Made by a program: the position numbers and the translations under genes. The notes under the pieces are model-generated. The model had not been told where the DNA came from. It made no database searches and was given only the letters and a program-made list of their open reading frames with translations. 64,000 nucleotides of DNA from Ignavibacteria bacterium (GTDB lineage: Bacteria; Bacteroidota; Ignavibacteria; Tepidaquicellales; Tepidaquicellaceae): NCBI GenBank assembly GCA_016716125.1, contig JADJWZ010000008.1, positions 62,001 through 126,000 of the forward strand, written 5' to 3'. Within the stretch, counting starts at the first letter, position 1. Every line of letters begins with the position of its first letter. Shown piece after piece: positions 16,472 through 24,882 of the stretch.

Positions 16472-18422
16472 TTACTTTAATTTAATTAAAGAATCTAATT
16501 TATTTTTTGACTTCTCATCACCGGGATTGATCTCAATTAAAATATTAAGATAGCTCATGGCTTTGTCTGAATCATTTATTTTCAGATATAGACTTACAAG
16601 ACCATTAAGCGCATTTACATTTTTTTTGTCAAGCTTCACAGCATCAAGAAAATATTTTTCAGACATTTTCTCATCTTTAAGTTCGGCATAACACATTGCA
16701 ATATTATTATAAAATCCGGAAACTGATGCGGGATCTTTATTCAACTCTGCGAGTTTTTTAAGATCTTCAATCGCTTCCTTATATTTTTTCGCGTTATAAT
16801 TTTCATACGATCTCTGCTGTAAAAAACTTATCTCATATTGCCTGTTGTTCAGATTTTCCTTATTACCGGAATCGGATTTCAAACTCTCCAGCATAGCGGC
16901 GGATTCACGGTAATCAGGTGAAATGGTCTGTAGTTTTTCCAGCATCAGTATCGCTTCGTCTTTTTTTCCCTGCACATTATATATAGTAGCCATTTGAAAA
17001 TATCCGTCAGGCGCTAACGAATCTACTGCTATTCCTCTTTTAATTCTCATTTCCGCAGAGTCAAGCTTGCCTTCTATCATATACACAAGACCGAGATTAT
17101 GATGTGCCAGTACACTGTTGTCTCTTAGCTCGATAGCGCGTTTGTATTTCTTTTTTGCTTCATCGAATTTTTTACTATTCGAATATATGTTCCCTTCATT
17201 TACTAATAACACAGATCCCTCAAATCCGATAGCAGATGAATACAGAGTTTCATTATTTTTCCAGTCTTCATTTCTCACATATGTCAGATACGACAATGAA
17301 ATTATTATAACAATTATTCCGATGATCAGCATTCCAAGATCACGCTTATTACTCGCAAGCATTAGTAAATGCGTTATGAGTACGGCTAATGCAAACGAAG
17401 TAAAGTATAGAAATCTTTCTGCCATCAGATTCATCGTCGGGACTATGTTCATGACAGGAAGCAGACTGATAAGAAAAAACAATATGCAGAATGAAACTAT
17501 ACTGTCCCTTTTGTAAAAAAATACCGCAAGCCCGATAAGTAAGAGAATAAATATAAAAGAAAGCAATGCAGAGAATTCAATTATAGACGAAGAGTCGGTG
17601 ATCACTCCATTATAATGATAAAGCAGTCCGAACGGCGCAAACAGAAGTCTGAAATATACAGGAATAGTTTTTATCATTGTCCAGAATACAACATCCCATT
17701 CCTTATTGTAGAAATACAGGTAACTGTCCCTGTCAGGTACGTCCGCTAATACGCTCTTTTTTTCTATAAACAAAATCATAGAGAAAAATTATTACCGGCA
17801 TAGTTACTATCATTTCTTTTGAAAGCAAACCAAATGCATAAAACAAAAGAGAGACTGCCAGATACAGAAAGTTTCCTGAAGTCTCAGTGTGTTTATTATT
17901 TTCATGTCCCTCGTGATGCGGATTACCGGTAAATTTTATATAAAAAAGAAATGATGCAAAGAAAAACATCGATACCATTGAGTCAGTCCTGCCGCTTATC
18001 CAGCTTACTGCTTCGGTATGGATAGGATGAACCGCAAAAATCAGAGCGCCGAATAATGAGAATATATTTCTGTATTTATATCTGGAAAACAATAATGACA
18101 AAATTTTGAAAAGCAGAAGACAGGCAATGATATGAATAATTAGATTTGTCATATGGAAACCATAAGGATCAAGTCCCCAGATACTGAAGTCAACTGCATA
18201 AGAAGCGGAAACTATCGGTCTGTAGTATTTCCCGATGACTTTGTGAAATCCCTCTTCACCTGAAAAATACTTTACTATGTTATCGGTATTCTGAATTGAT
18301 GCGTTATTAACAATAACGCTTTCATCATCAAATACAAATTCGTTATAAAGTGAATTGTAAAATACAATGTACGAAATTACAATTATTATAAGGTAACAAT
18401 AAATTGGTTTGATTCTGCTCAT
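16472..18422 (-). CDS. Membrane TPR protein, TMTC/DUF1736 type (one frameshift)
   Basis: Two overlapping frames (18422-17733 and 17779-16472) make one protein of about 650 residues. The N-terminal half has many membrane helices and the luminal FVFDDESV diacid motif (Asp32-Asp33) of GT-C-like glycosyltransferases of the TMTC/ArnT kind. The C-terminal half has tetratricopeptide repeats (AHHNLGLVYMIEGKLD, YFQMATIYNVQGKKDEA, FYNNIAMCYAEL). The frame changes at a run of seven T at 17757-17763. One more base joins VYRKK to SVLADVPDRD. It may glycosylate secreted proteins, but this is inference. The palindrome at 18536-18554 lies about 115 bases before the start. Confidence 0.75.
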
Positions 18423-18535
18423 TCACCGGATTGTAACAAAATTTAAACTTTGCTTCAGGATGTTCTTTGACATGTGCGAAATTAACTAAATAATGAATTA
18501 ATTCAAATTGACTTTTAATATAAATTTCATCTGCG

Positions 18536-18554
18536 CATTTAATCAAATTAAATG
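18536..18554. promoter_or_regulatory. Palindrome shared with the sugar-dehydrogenase promoter (site 1)
   Basis: CATTTAATCAAATTAAATG has perfect eight-base arms around three bases. It lies about 115 bases upstream of the minus-strand TPR gene. An identical copy, including three extra flanking bases, is at 36450-36468, in a similar position before another minus-strand gene. This fits a transcription-factor site. Confidence 0.45.
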
Positions 18555-18942
18555 TATCTCTGCTATCTCAAGAAAAATAAAAATGAAAATATATAACTAA
18601 CGAATATTCCTATTCTTCTTGCAATTCAAATAAGGATTGAAGAAAATTTAGGTTGGTATAAAGTTAATTATCATAAAAGTAAAACTGAAGATATAATATT
18701 ACTGACATTGTTAACAAAAGAAAAAAAAGTTTACTACTGCATAGTTACATTTTAATATGAGTAAACTCGTGAATTGAATTAAAAACCGGACAAAAATATT
18801 ACCTAAAAAAAACTCCTTCCACATTTTTTCATTGAAGAAGGAGATTTATAACTTATACTAAGCGAAATTTTCAGAATGCCGCAAAAATTACTTTGGCTTT
18901 TACTTACGCTTTTATATCAAAATAAAGTGCTTTATGTTACAA
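18555..18942. other. Intergenic, AT-rich, holding one terminator
   Basis: No open frame or recognisable gene remnant is visible here. The only clear structure is the minus-strand terminator at 18805-18843. The rest is AT-rich DNA between the start of the TPR gene and the end of the Lys/Ala-rich gene. Confidence 0.6.
18805..18843 (-). terminator. Rho-independent terminator of the Lys/Ala-rich gene
   Basis: On the minus strand the stem CTCCTTC...GAAGGAG is followed by eight T. It lies 100 bases after the stop of the Lys/Ala-rich gene, which would give that mRNA a 3' UTR of about 100 bases. Confidence 0.8.
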
Positions 18943-19161
18943 TTACTTTATAGCTTTTTTAACAGCTTTTTTAACAGCTTTTTTAACTGCTGCTTTTTTT
19001 ACTGCTGGTTTTTTTCCTGCTGCTTTTTTAACAGCTTTTTTAACTACAGCTTTTTTAACAGCTTTTTTAACTACAGCTTTTTTAACAGCTTTTTTTCCTG
19101 CTGCTTTTTTTACTGCTTTCTTAACTGCTGCTTTTTTAATAGGAGTAACTTTTTTAGCCAT
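18943..19161 (-). CDS. Lys/Ala-rich histone-H1-like protein
   Basis: The 72 residues are almost only Lys, Ala, Val, Pro and Gly in repeats such as KKAVKKAVVKKAV and KKAAGKKPAVKKA, after the start MAKKVTPIKK. This is the composition of the bacterial histone H1-like C-terminal domain (Hc1/AlgP/HupB-tail type), so it should bind DNA and compact the nucleoid. The DNA is built from repeats of about 15 bases that could slip, so the length may vary between strains. It is a single gene with its own terminator. The plus-strand frame over it (Phe/Cys/Ser-rich) is only a shadow. Confidence 0.85.
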   Translation of the reverse strand: MAKKVTPIKKAAVKKAVKKAAGKKAVKKAVVKKAVKKAVVKKAVKKAAGKKPAVKKAAVKKAVKKAVKKAIK

Positions 19162-20297
19162 TTTTTTTTAGTTTAGTTAAAAAAATTCATACAAATATAA
19201 AGTTATTAACATTAAACTTCAATTTAATTTAATAACTTCAGCTCATAAATAAAATTATTTATTTTATTTTGCAAAAATAAATCAGAGGTTTTATGTTTCG
19301 TTCAAAAATTTTCTTGCCGGTGACTTGATAGTTTTTCTTTTCTTTTACTTTCTGTCTGAAATAACAATCTCCCCCAAGCGCTGTAAACAAAGGATCTGCA
19401 GCCATAGCGTATATTTCTCTTTCTCAAACTGCCTGACAAATAAATATTTATCTTTCATTATCGAAGCAACTTCTTTTCTTTTTTACTCAACACTTTTTAA
19501 TTTTAGAAAAATATTATGGAAAATATTTTTGATAATTTAAAATAAAAATAAAAATTATTTTAAAAATTATTTTCTAAAATATTTTAATTGTTCAACTTTA
19601 ATTTTATAAAAATTATACAGAATTTATTTTATAAGTATTATATGTTTTAAACAGAGTGAATATTCAGCAGAATATTTTTATTGTTTTTTCTTGCCGGTAT
19701 TAATTAAATTTATTTTAAATTAATGTCGGAGCTGTAATTTAATTTTTAATTAATTTTTTTAATCTTTGACTTCCGAATAATTTTTTATCGGTATAATTTA
19801 TTCACGGCAAACGGAATTCGGAGGGATGTTTACAAATCGGATTTAATTTCTTCCTTATCTGATTCTTAGTTCCCGTAAATTTTTTAATTTGAATAAGTTC
19901 AGTTTAAAACTTCTCATATTTATACTGAAATGTTTTTTAGAGTTTTATCTAATGAGTTACACTTTATTTTATAGAAGATTATTGCAGGAAATGTTTTATT
20001 TAATCTGTCAAATTGCTTTTTAAAGTTATAAGGGATTAGTTTCATAGTTTTGCACAATATAAGGAGTATTTGCAGACATAAATAATTTTAAAGAAGTAGG
20101 AAAATATGAAATTGAAATTAATGAGATATTAAATTAAATTATTTGAAATAACCGAAGTAATATTTTGCAAAACAGATCTTTCAAAGCTCGTTCAAATATT
20201 TTTAATATTTTGATTTCAATTCTATACATCTCCACCTTTATATCCGATATTTTCAAACACCATATTATATTAATTTAAACCAAAAGGGAATTTTTTT
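19162..20297. other. 1.1 kb very AT-rich region without a recognised gene
   Basis: This stretch lies between divergent genes and is extremely AT-rich. It has A/T-only hairpins, for example AAAAATATT and AATATTTTT around 19507-19531. A 71-codon plus-strand frame at 19325 is Phe/Ser-rich and has no ribosome binding site or family match, so I do not call it. It may hold long leaders, a nucleoid-protein binding region or an unrecognised small RNA. Confidence 0.5.
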
Positions 20298-23200
20298 ATG
20301 AAAAAGTTATTCTTCCTGATCCCGGTAATTGCAATTGGATTTTTTGTAATGTCCGGACAGAGAAATCCTGAAACGGAAAAATGGAGTAATTACATGCCGA
20401 CACAGCTTTATGATCCGAGTGTGACCGTAGGCGCTCCGTTGCCGCAGGTATTTGATTATTTTAATCCAAATGCAGAAGTTCGATATGTAAAGACTCCTTA
20501 TGAAGTACTTGCAGTTACACCGAATTTCAGAGTTTTACCGAGATCCAACAGTTATCAGAGTGAAGTCGACATTGTCCGGCATCCGACAAATCCGATGATA
20601 ATGTTCGGTTCTTCCAATGCTTTTAATAATACAGGCACGCTCTTTATAAGTGAAGGCGTTTACGTAACTACTGACGGCGGTATTACATGGGGCGGATCTG
20701 ATACAATGAAACTTGCCGGCGGAGCGCCTGTTCCTAATCAGGGCGGTGATCCGGGAATTACAATTGACAAAGACGGTGTATTTATACAGACACATCTTGG
20801 ATTTACTACTTCCGGAATGTTTGGAAATTATTCAACAGATAACGGTGCTTCATGGTCATCTAATTTTGTGATCGCTACCGGCTCACAGGATAAAAATTTT
20901 GCATCTACTGATGATGCGCCGGGCAGTCCGTTTTACGGAAGATCATACTGCGTATGGTCACTGTTTACGGCATCAGCTCCGCCTATTGATGTTTCTTATA
21001 CATCAAACAGCGGCGTATCCTGGTCGACACCGCAGCAGATCAATACTCCTCCTTCAGGACATTACTCACAAGGCGCAGATGTAAGAGTCGGACCTAACGG
21101 AGAAGTATATGTAGTATGGGCAGCTCCTATATCAGGATCGCCTTTTACTGAAGACTTTTTGGGATTTGCAAAATCAACTAACGGAGGAGTTGCATGGACA
21201 GTAACTGATAACGCTTATGATATGAACGGGATCAGAGGAACCTTTTCTTCCAAATCCAATATCAGAGTTAACGGATTCCCGAGAATAGGCGTTGACAGAA
21301 GCGGCGGTGCAAGAAACGGTTGGATTTATGTAGTGACTGCAGAAAGAAATCTTCCGCCGGCAGGTTCAGATCCGGACGTTATTCTTCACAGGTCAACTAA
21401 CGGCGGCGCTAACTGGTCACCGGGTATAAGAGTTAATCAGGATCCAATAAATAACGGTAAATTCCAGTGGTTTCCTGCAATCAGAGTCGACGAAGCAGGC
21501 GGCGTTAACATAGTTTACTATGATGACAGAAATACCGCTTCAGATTCATCTGAAATATATATTTCAAGATCACTTGACGGCGGTACAACCTGGTCAGATG
21601 TCCTTGTAAGTGATCACAGATTCAAACCAAAATCTATCGGAACTCCCGGAATTGCAACTGGCTATCAGGGTGATTATATAGGAATGACTTCCGGTAACGG
21701 AAAATTATGGCCTCTGTGGATGGATGATTATGCAGGTATATACAATGCATGGACAGCTCCTGTACAGATTACAACATTTCCTTTAAATTCATTCAACCTT
21801 ACTTCACCTGCAGCAGGAACCAGAATACAAACGCTTCCAAATAATACAACTGAATATAATTTCAGCTGGGATACTTCAGCTTCTACAGCATCCTACAAAT
21901 GGATATTCGGAAGTCCGAACGCTTCTTCAAGGCAGATCACTCTTGCGCCAAGCGGAAATAATCTGACAGTTACAGGCGGACAGCTCGATGCAATACTTGC
22001 AGGTCTCGGACTTAACCAGGGCGATTCGCTTGTCGGACAATGGGATGTATGGGCTTATAGAAATAATCAGGAAAATGATTCAATGAAAGCTAATAACGGT
22101 CCGGGATCCATTACATTGAAAAGAGCTAAACCATCGCTCACACCTTTCAGTCTTGTTTCTCCGCCAAATAATACAACGTTACTTACTCTTATTTCAAATA
22201 CTACTCCCGTAAATATTAACTGGACAAAATCCGGTGAAGCAGTTACATACAGATGGCTTTACGCTTCGCCGAACTTTGGTTCGCAGGCGAATATTAAATT
22301 AAGAATCGGTTCAAACAATAACAGCTTTGATTCATTGCTGACATTAAGAAATTCACAAGTTGACTCTGCACTTGCAGGAATCGGCGTAAATGTCGGTGAT
22401 TCATCTGTAGGACAATGGAGAGTTTACGGTTACAGCGCAAGCGATTCACTTGCATCAGCGCAAACATATAATATAACTTTAAGAAGAGGAATTCCTCCGA
22501 CTGTTACGGCGAACTTAGATTCATTAGTCGTCAACGTTCCGACCGGCGGAAACACTTCAAGAAATCTGATCATCGGAAATGCAGGTCAGTTCAATCTTGA
22601 CTGGATAATTATCGAATCATCAACTTCACTTGATAATCTGAATGTAAAGAATTATTCCCTTGCAGATGAGAAACTGATTTCGCAGCAGGCAAATCTTCCG
22701 AAAGGCGCAGCTGACGTTTATCACGGTCCGGATGTAACGGACGGATCGGGCGGACCTGACGCATTCGGATACAGATGGATAGACAGTGATGAACCGGGCG
22801 GTCCTGTATTTAACTGGTTTGAAATTTCAACCATTGGTACGCAAATTACTACGTGGACAAGCGGAACGGCAGATGACGGATCCGTGATTGTGCCTTTGCC
22901 TTTCCAGTTTAGTTTCTACGGCACTGATTACAACCAACTGAAGATCTGCACAAACGGTTGGGTTGGATTTGATGTTGCCTCCACTACAAATGCATATTCA
23001 AATGTAACAATACCTTCAACTGCAGTTCCAAATAATGCTATTTATCCGTTTTGGGATGATCAGGACGTGAGAACATCAGGTCAGATATTTTATTATAATG
23101 ATGCAGCCAATAACAGATTTGTAGTTGAGTATAAAGATGTTCCGCATTTTTCAGTGGGCGGACCATATACCTATCAGGTAATGCTTTATGCTGACGGAAG

Positions 23201-23828
23201 AATTTACTTCCAGTATCTCAATATGGCTGATCCTCTTAATTCTTCAACCATTGGAGTTGAAAATGCAACAGGCACAGTCGCTCTGCAGACAGTTTACAAT
23301 TCAGCATATATGCATAATAATCTTGCAATCAAAATAGAGAAAGGTCTTGCATGGGTTGAAGAAGTTCCTTCTTTCGGAAATATCGCACCTTCCGGAAATC
23401 AGAATGTCAGCGTAAACTTCAACGCAGTAGGTTTGTCAATCGGTTCTGTTCACGAAGGTTTTCTGAAAATTACAAGTAATGATCCTGTTACTCCTGTCAA
23501 AAATGTAAGAATTAAAATGACAGTCGGAACAGTTGACATTCAGAATAATCTTACGGGCATTCCTTCGGATTTCACACTTGATCAGAATTATCCGAATCCG
23601 TTTAATCCGGCTACAAAAATAAGTTACGGACTGCCGAAAGAATCTTTTGTGTCTATAAAGATCTTTGACATACTCGGTAAAGAAGTAATGAAACTTGTAA
23701 ATGAGAATAAACAGGCGGGATATCATCAGGTTGATTTCAACGCTTCAAACTTTGCAAGCGGAATGTATTTCTACAAAATCGAAGCGGGAAGTTTTGTACA
23801 GACAAGACGGATGATGCTTCTTAAATAG
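20298..23828 (+). CDS. Giant T9SS-sorted Asp-box propeller protein
   Basis: The 1176-residue protein has an N-terminal signal segment (residues 1-20). The first roughly 500 residues are an Asp-box propeller (TTDGGITWGG, STDNGASW, SNSGVSW, STNGGVAW, STNGGANW, SLDGGTTW). Two related beta domains of about 115 residues follow (FNLTSPAAGTRI and FSLVSPPNNTTL). Next is a C-terminal region with KICTNGWVGFD like that of surface proteins in this phylum, then the T9SS domain (NYPNPFNPATKISYG, SGMYFYKIE, RRMMLLK). It is probably a surface or secreted adhesin-like protein. The two internal beta domains also occur in the subtilase at 24883. A strong terminator follows at 23910. Confidence 0.85.
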   Translation: MKKLFFLIPVIAIGFFVMSGQRNPETEKWSNYMPTQLYDPSVTVGAPLPQVFDYFNPNAEVRYVKTPYEVLAVTPNFRVLPRSNSYQSEVDIVRHPTNPMIMFGSSNAFNNTGTLFISEGVYVTTDGGITWGGSDTMKLAGGAPVPNQGGDPGITIDKDGVFIQTHLGFTTSGMFGNYSTDNGASWSSNFVIATGSQDKNFASTDDAPGSPFYGRSYCVWSLFTASAPPIDVSYTSNSGVSWSTPQQINTPPSGHYSQGADVRVGPNGEVYVVWAAPISGSPFTEDFLGFAKSTNGGVAWTVTDNAYDMNGIRGTFSSKSNIRVNGFPRIGVDRSGGARNGWIYVVTAERNLPPAGSDPDVILHRSTNGGANWSPGIRVNQDPINNGKFQWFPAIRVDEAGGVNIVYYDDRNTASDSSEIYISRSLDGGTTWSDVLVSDHRFKPKSIGTPGIATGYQGDYIGMTSGNGKLWPLWMDDYAGIYNAWTAPVQITTFPLNSFNLTSPAAGTRIQTLPNNTTEYNFSWDTSASTASYKWIFGSPNASSRQITLAPSGNNLTVTGGQLDAILAGLGLNQGDSLVGQWDVWAYRNNQENDSMKANNGPGSITLKRAKPSLTPFSLVSPPNNTTLLTLISNTTPVNINWTKSGEAVTYRWLYASPNFGSQANIKLRIGSNNNSFDSLLTLRNSQVDSALAGIGVNVGDSSVGQWRVYGYSASDSLASAQTYNITLRRGIPPTVTANLDSLVVNVPTGGNTSRNLIIGNAGQFNLDWIIIESSTSLDNLNVKNYSLADEKLISQQANLPKGAADVYHGPDVTDGSGGPDAFGYRWIDSDEPGGPVFNWFEISTIGTQITTWTSGTADDGSVIVPLPFQFSFYGTDYNQLKICTNGWVGFDVASTTNAYSNVTIPSTAVPNNAIYPFWDDQDVRTSGQIFYYNDAANNRFVVEYKDVPHFSVGGPYTYQVMLYADGRIYFQYLNMADPLNSSTIGVENATGTVALQTVYNSAYMHNNLAIKIEKGLAWVEEVPSFGNIAPSGNQNVSVNFNAVGLSIGSVHEGFLKITSNDPVTPVKNVRIKMTVGTVDIQNNLTGIPSDFTLDQNYPNPFNPATKISYGLPKESFVSIKIFDILGKEVMKLVNENKQAGYHQVDFNASNFASGMYFYKIEAGSFVQTRRMMLLK

Positions 23829-23853
23829 TTAATAGTTAATAGTTAATAGTTAA
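23826..23853 (+). repeat. TAGTTAA heptamer repeat overlapping a stop codon (copy 1)
   Basis: Four tandem copies of TAGTTAA begin exactly at the stop codon of the preceding gene. The same heptamer repeat follows the genes ending at 28004 and 39798. Confidence 0.85.
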
Positions 23854-23909
23854 GAATTACGAGTTTTAAGTTTTAATAAAATCGTGATTCAGATACTTAC
23901 ATAATACTA

Positions 23910-23942
23910 AACCGCCGCAGACAATTGCGGCGGTTTTTTTTT
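23910..23942 (+). terminator. Rho-independent terminator after the giant T9SS gene
   Basis: AACCGCCGC at 23910-23918 pairs perfectly with GCGGCGGTT at 23927-23935 and is followed by a long T run. The same CCGC/GCGG design recurs at 24611 and 28565. Confidence 0.92.
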
Positions 23943-24180
23943 CAAATGAAAAATCATTTTAAGAATAAAATATAATTTGTTTGATAATAATTATAACCAT
24001 TGTTTATAAATTTTACTAAATATGCTGCAGCATAAAAAAGGAGTTAATATAAATTATTAAAAGTAAAGTGACGGAAATAATAGGAAGTTAATAATTTGTA
24101 GTTACCTAAAATATTTTTTAAGTAGTTTGCGGTTGAGCTGATATTGATTTAAATTAATGGTAGTAATGAAGTAAAGGGAA

Positions 24181-24354
24181 GTGATTAAGATTATTGAAGA
24201 GGATGGTTGGTTTATAGTACGAATTAACGGAAGTCACAAACAGTTTAAGCATAAATTTAAAAAGGGAACAGTTACTATAGCAGGTAAACCTAATAAAGAT
24301 GTTTCGAAAGGGACTTTAAACAATATTTTAAAACAAGCATCGTTAAAAGAATAA
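24181..24354 (+). CDS. hicA: HicA-type toxin (possible 5' nonsense mutation)
   Basis: The frame reads VIKIIEEDGWFIVRINGSHK followed by QFKH, the double-stranded-RNA-binding HicA fold with its catalytic His in GSHKQFKH, and ends KGTLNNILKQASLKE. HicA is an mRNA interferase. Using GTG at 24181 gives 57 residues. A typical HicA starts a few residues earlier, and here an ATG at 24166 in the same frame is followed by AAG and then TAA. A point mutation at codon 3 may therefore have forced the GTG start or inactivated the toxin. HicB follows after four bases. Confidence 0.75.
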   Translation: MIKIIEEDGWFIVRINGSHKQFKHKFKKGTVTIAGKPNKDVSKGTLNNILKQASLKE

Positions 24355-24358
24355 AACT

Positions 24359-24571
24359 ATGGAATTTACGGTTATAATTGAAAAAAGTAAAAATGGTTAT
24401 GGAGCTTTCACGCCTGATCTGCCGGGGATTGGAGTAGTAGGTGATACAAAGAAAGAAGTAATTATTTCTATAAAAAAAGCTATCAAAATGTATCTTGAAG
24501 AAGTCTCCGAAAGCGGTAATAAAATTCCGGAACCTACGACTGAAGTTCTAAAATTTGAGATAGCAATATAA
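24359..24571 (+). CDS. hicB: HicB-type antitoxin
   Basis: The 70-residue protein has the partial RNase-H-like HicB fold: FTVIIEKSKNGYGAFTPDLP, then GIGVVGDTKKEVIISIKKAI, and ends in a short acidic tail. It lacks the C-terminal DNA-binding helix-turn-helix found in longer HicB proteins, so it probably neutralises HicA directly. It starts four bases after hicA. The pair lies alone between two large secreted-protein genes, as a mobile toxin-antitoxin module would. Confidence 0.88.
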   Translation: MEFTVIIEKSKNGYGAFTPDLPGIGVVGDTKKEVIISIKKAIKMYLEEVSESGNKIPEPTTEVLKFEIAI

Positions 24572-24610
24572 TACTGCGCACAATTCAAAAAACACTTAGA
24601 TACTTGAATC

Positions 24611-24645
24611 AAACCGTTGCGGGTAATCGCAGCGGTTTTTGTTTT
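24611..24645 (+). terminator. Rho-independent terminator after hicAB
   Basis: AAACCGTTGCG at 24611-24621 pairs with CGCAGCGGTTT at 24628-24638 (one G-T wobble) and is followed by a T-rich tract. Confidence 0.85.
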
Positions 24646-24882
24646 GATTAAAGTGCTTTAGTTTTTTAATAAAAATATCCGCAAAACTATTGCTAAATTT
24701 AAACCGGTTTTAATTTTATAATCTAATTCTGAATAACTGTTTGCAACTATTTTTTATTGCTGCAAATTTACCGATATTATTTTTGCTTCCATGTTAGCTT
24801 AATTTGGTTAATAAAGTAATATTGTAATTTTGAATTATTAGTTTTAAATTTTATAAATTTTTTTATCATTAAATAATTAAAA
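24646..24882. other. AT-rich leader before the subtilase gene
   Basis: No gene or remnant is seen here. It should contain the promoter of the subtilase gene. I could not fix a convincing -33/-7 pair by eye. Confidence 0.5.

Noticed and set aside
18934..19176. Plus-strand Phe/Cys/Ser-rich frame
   Set aside because: It is the antisense shadow of the Lys/Ala repeat gene; its composition follows from the repeat.
19325..19540. 71-codon plus-strand frame in the AT-rich gap
   Set aside because: Low complexity, no ribosome binding site, no family resemblance. Expected by chance in AT-rich DNA.
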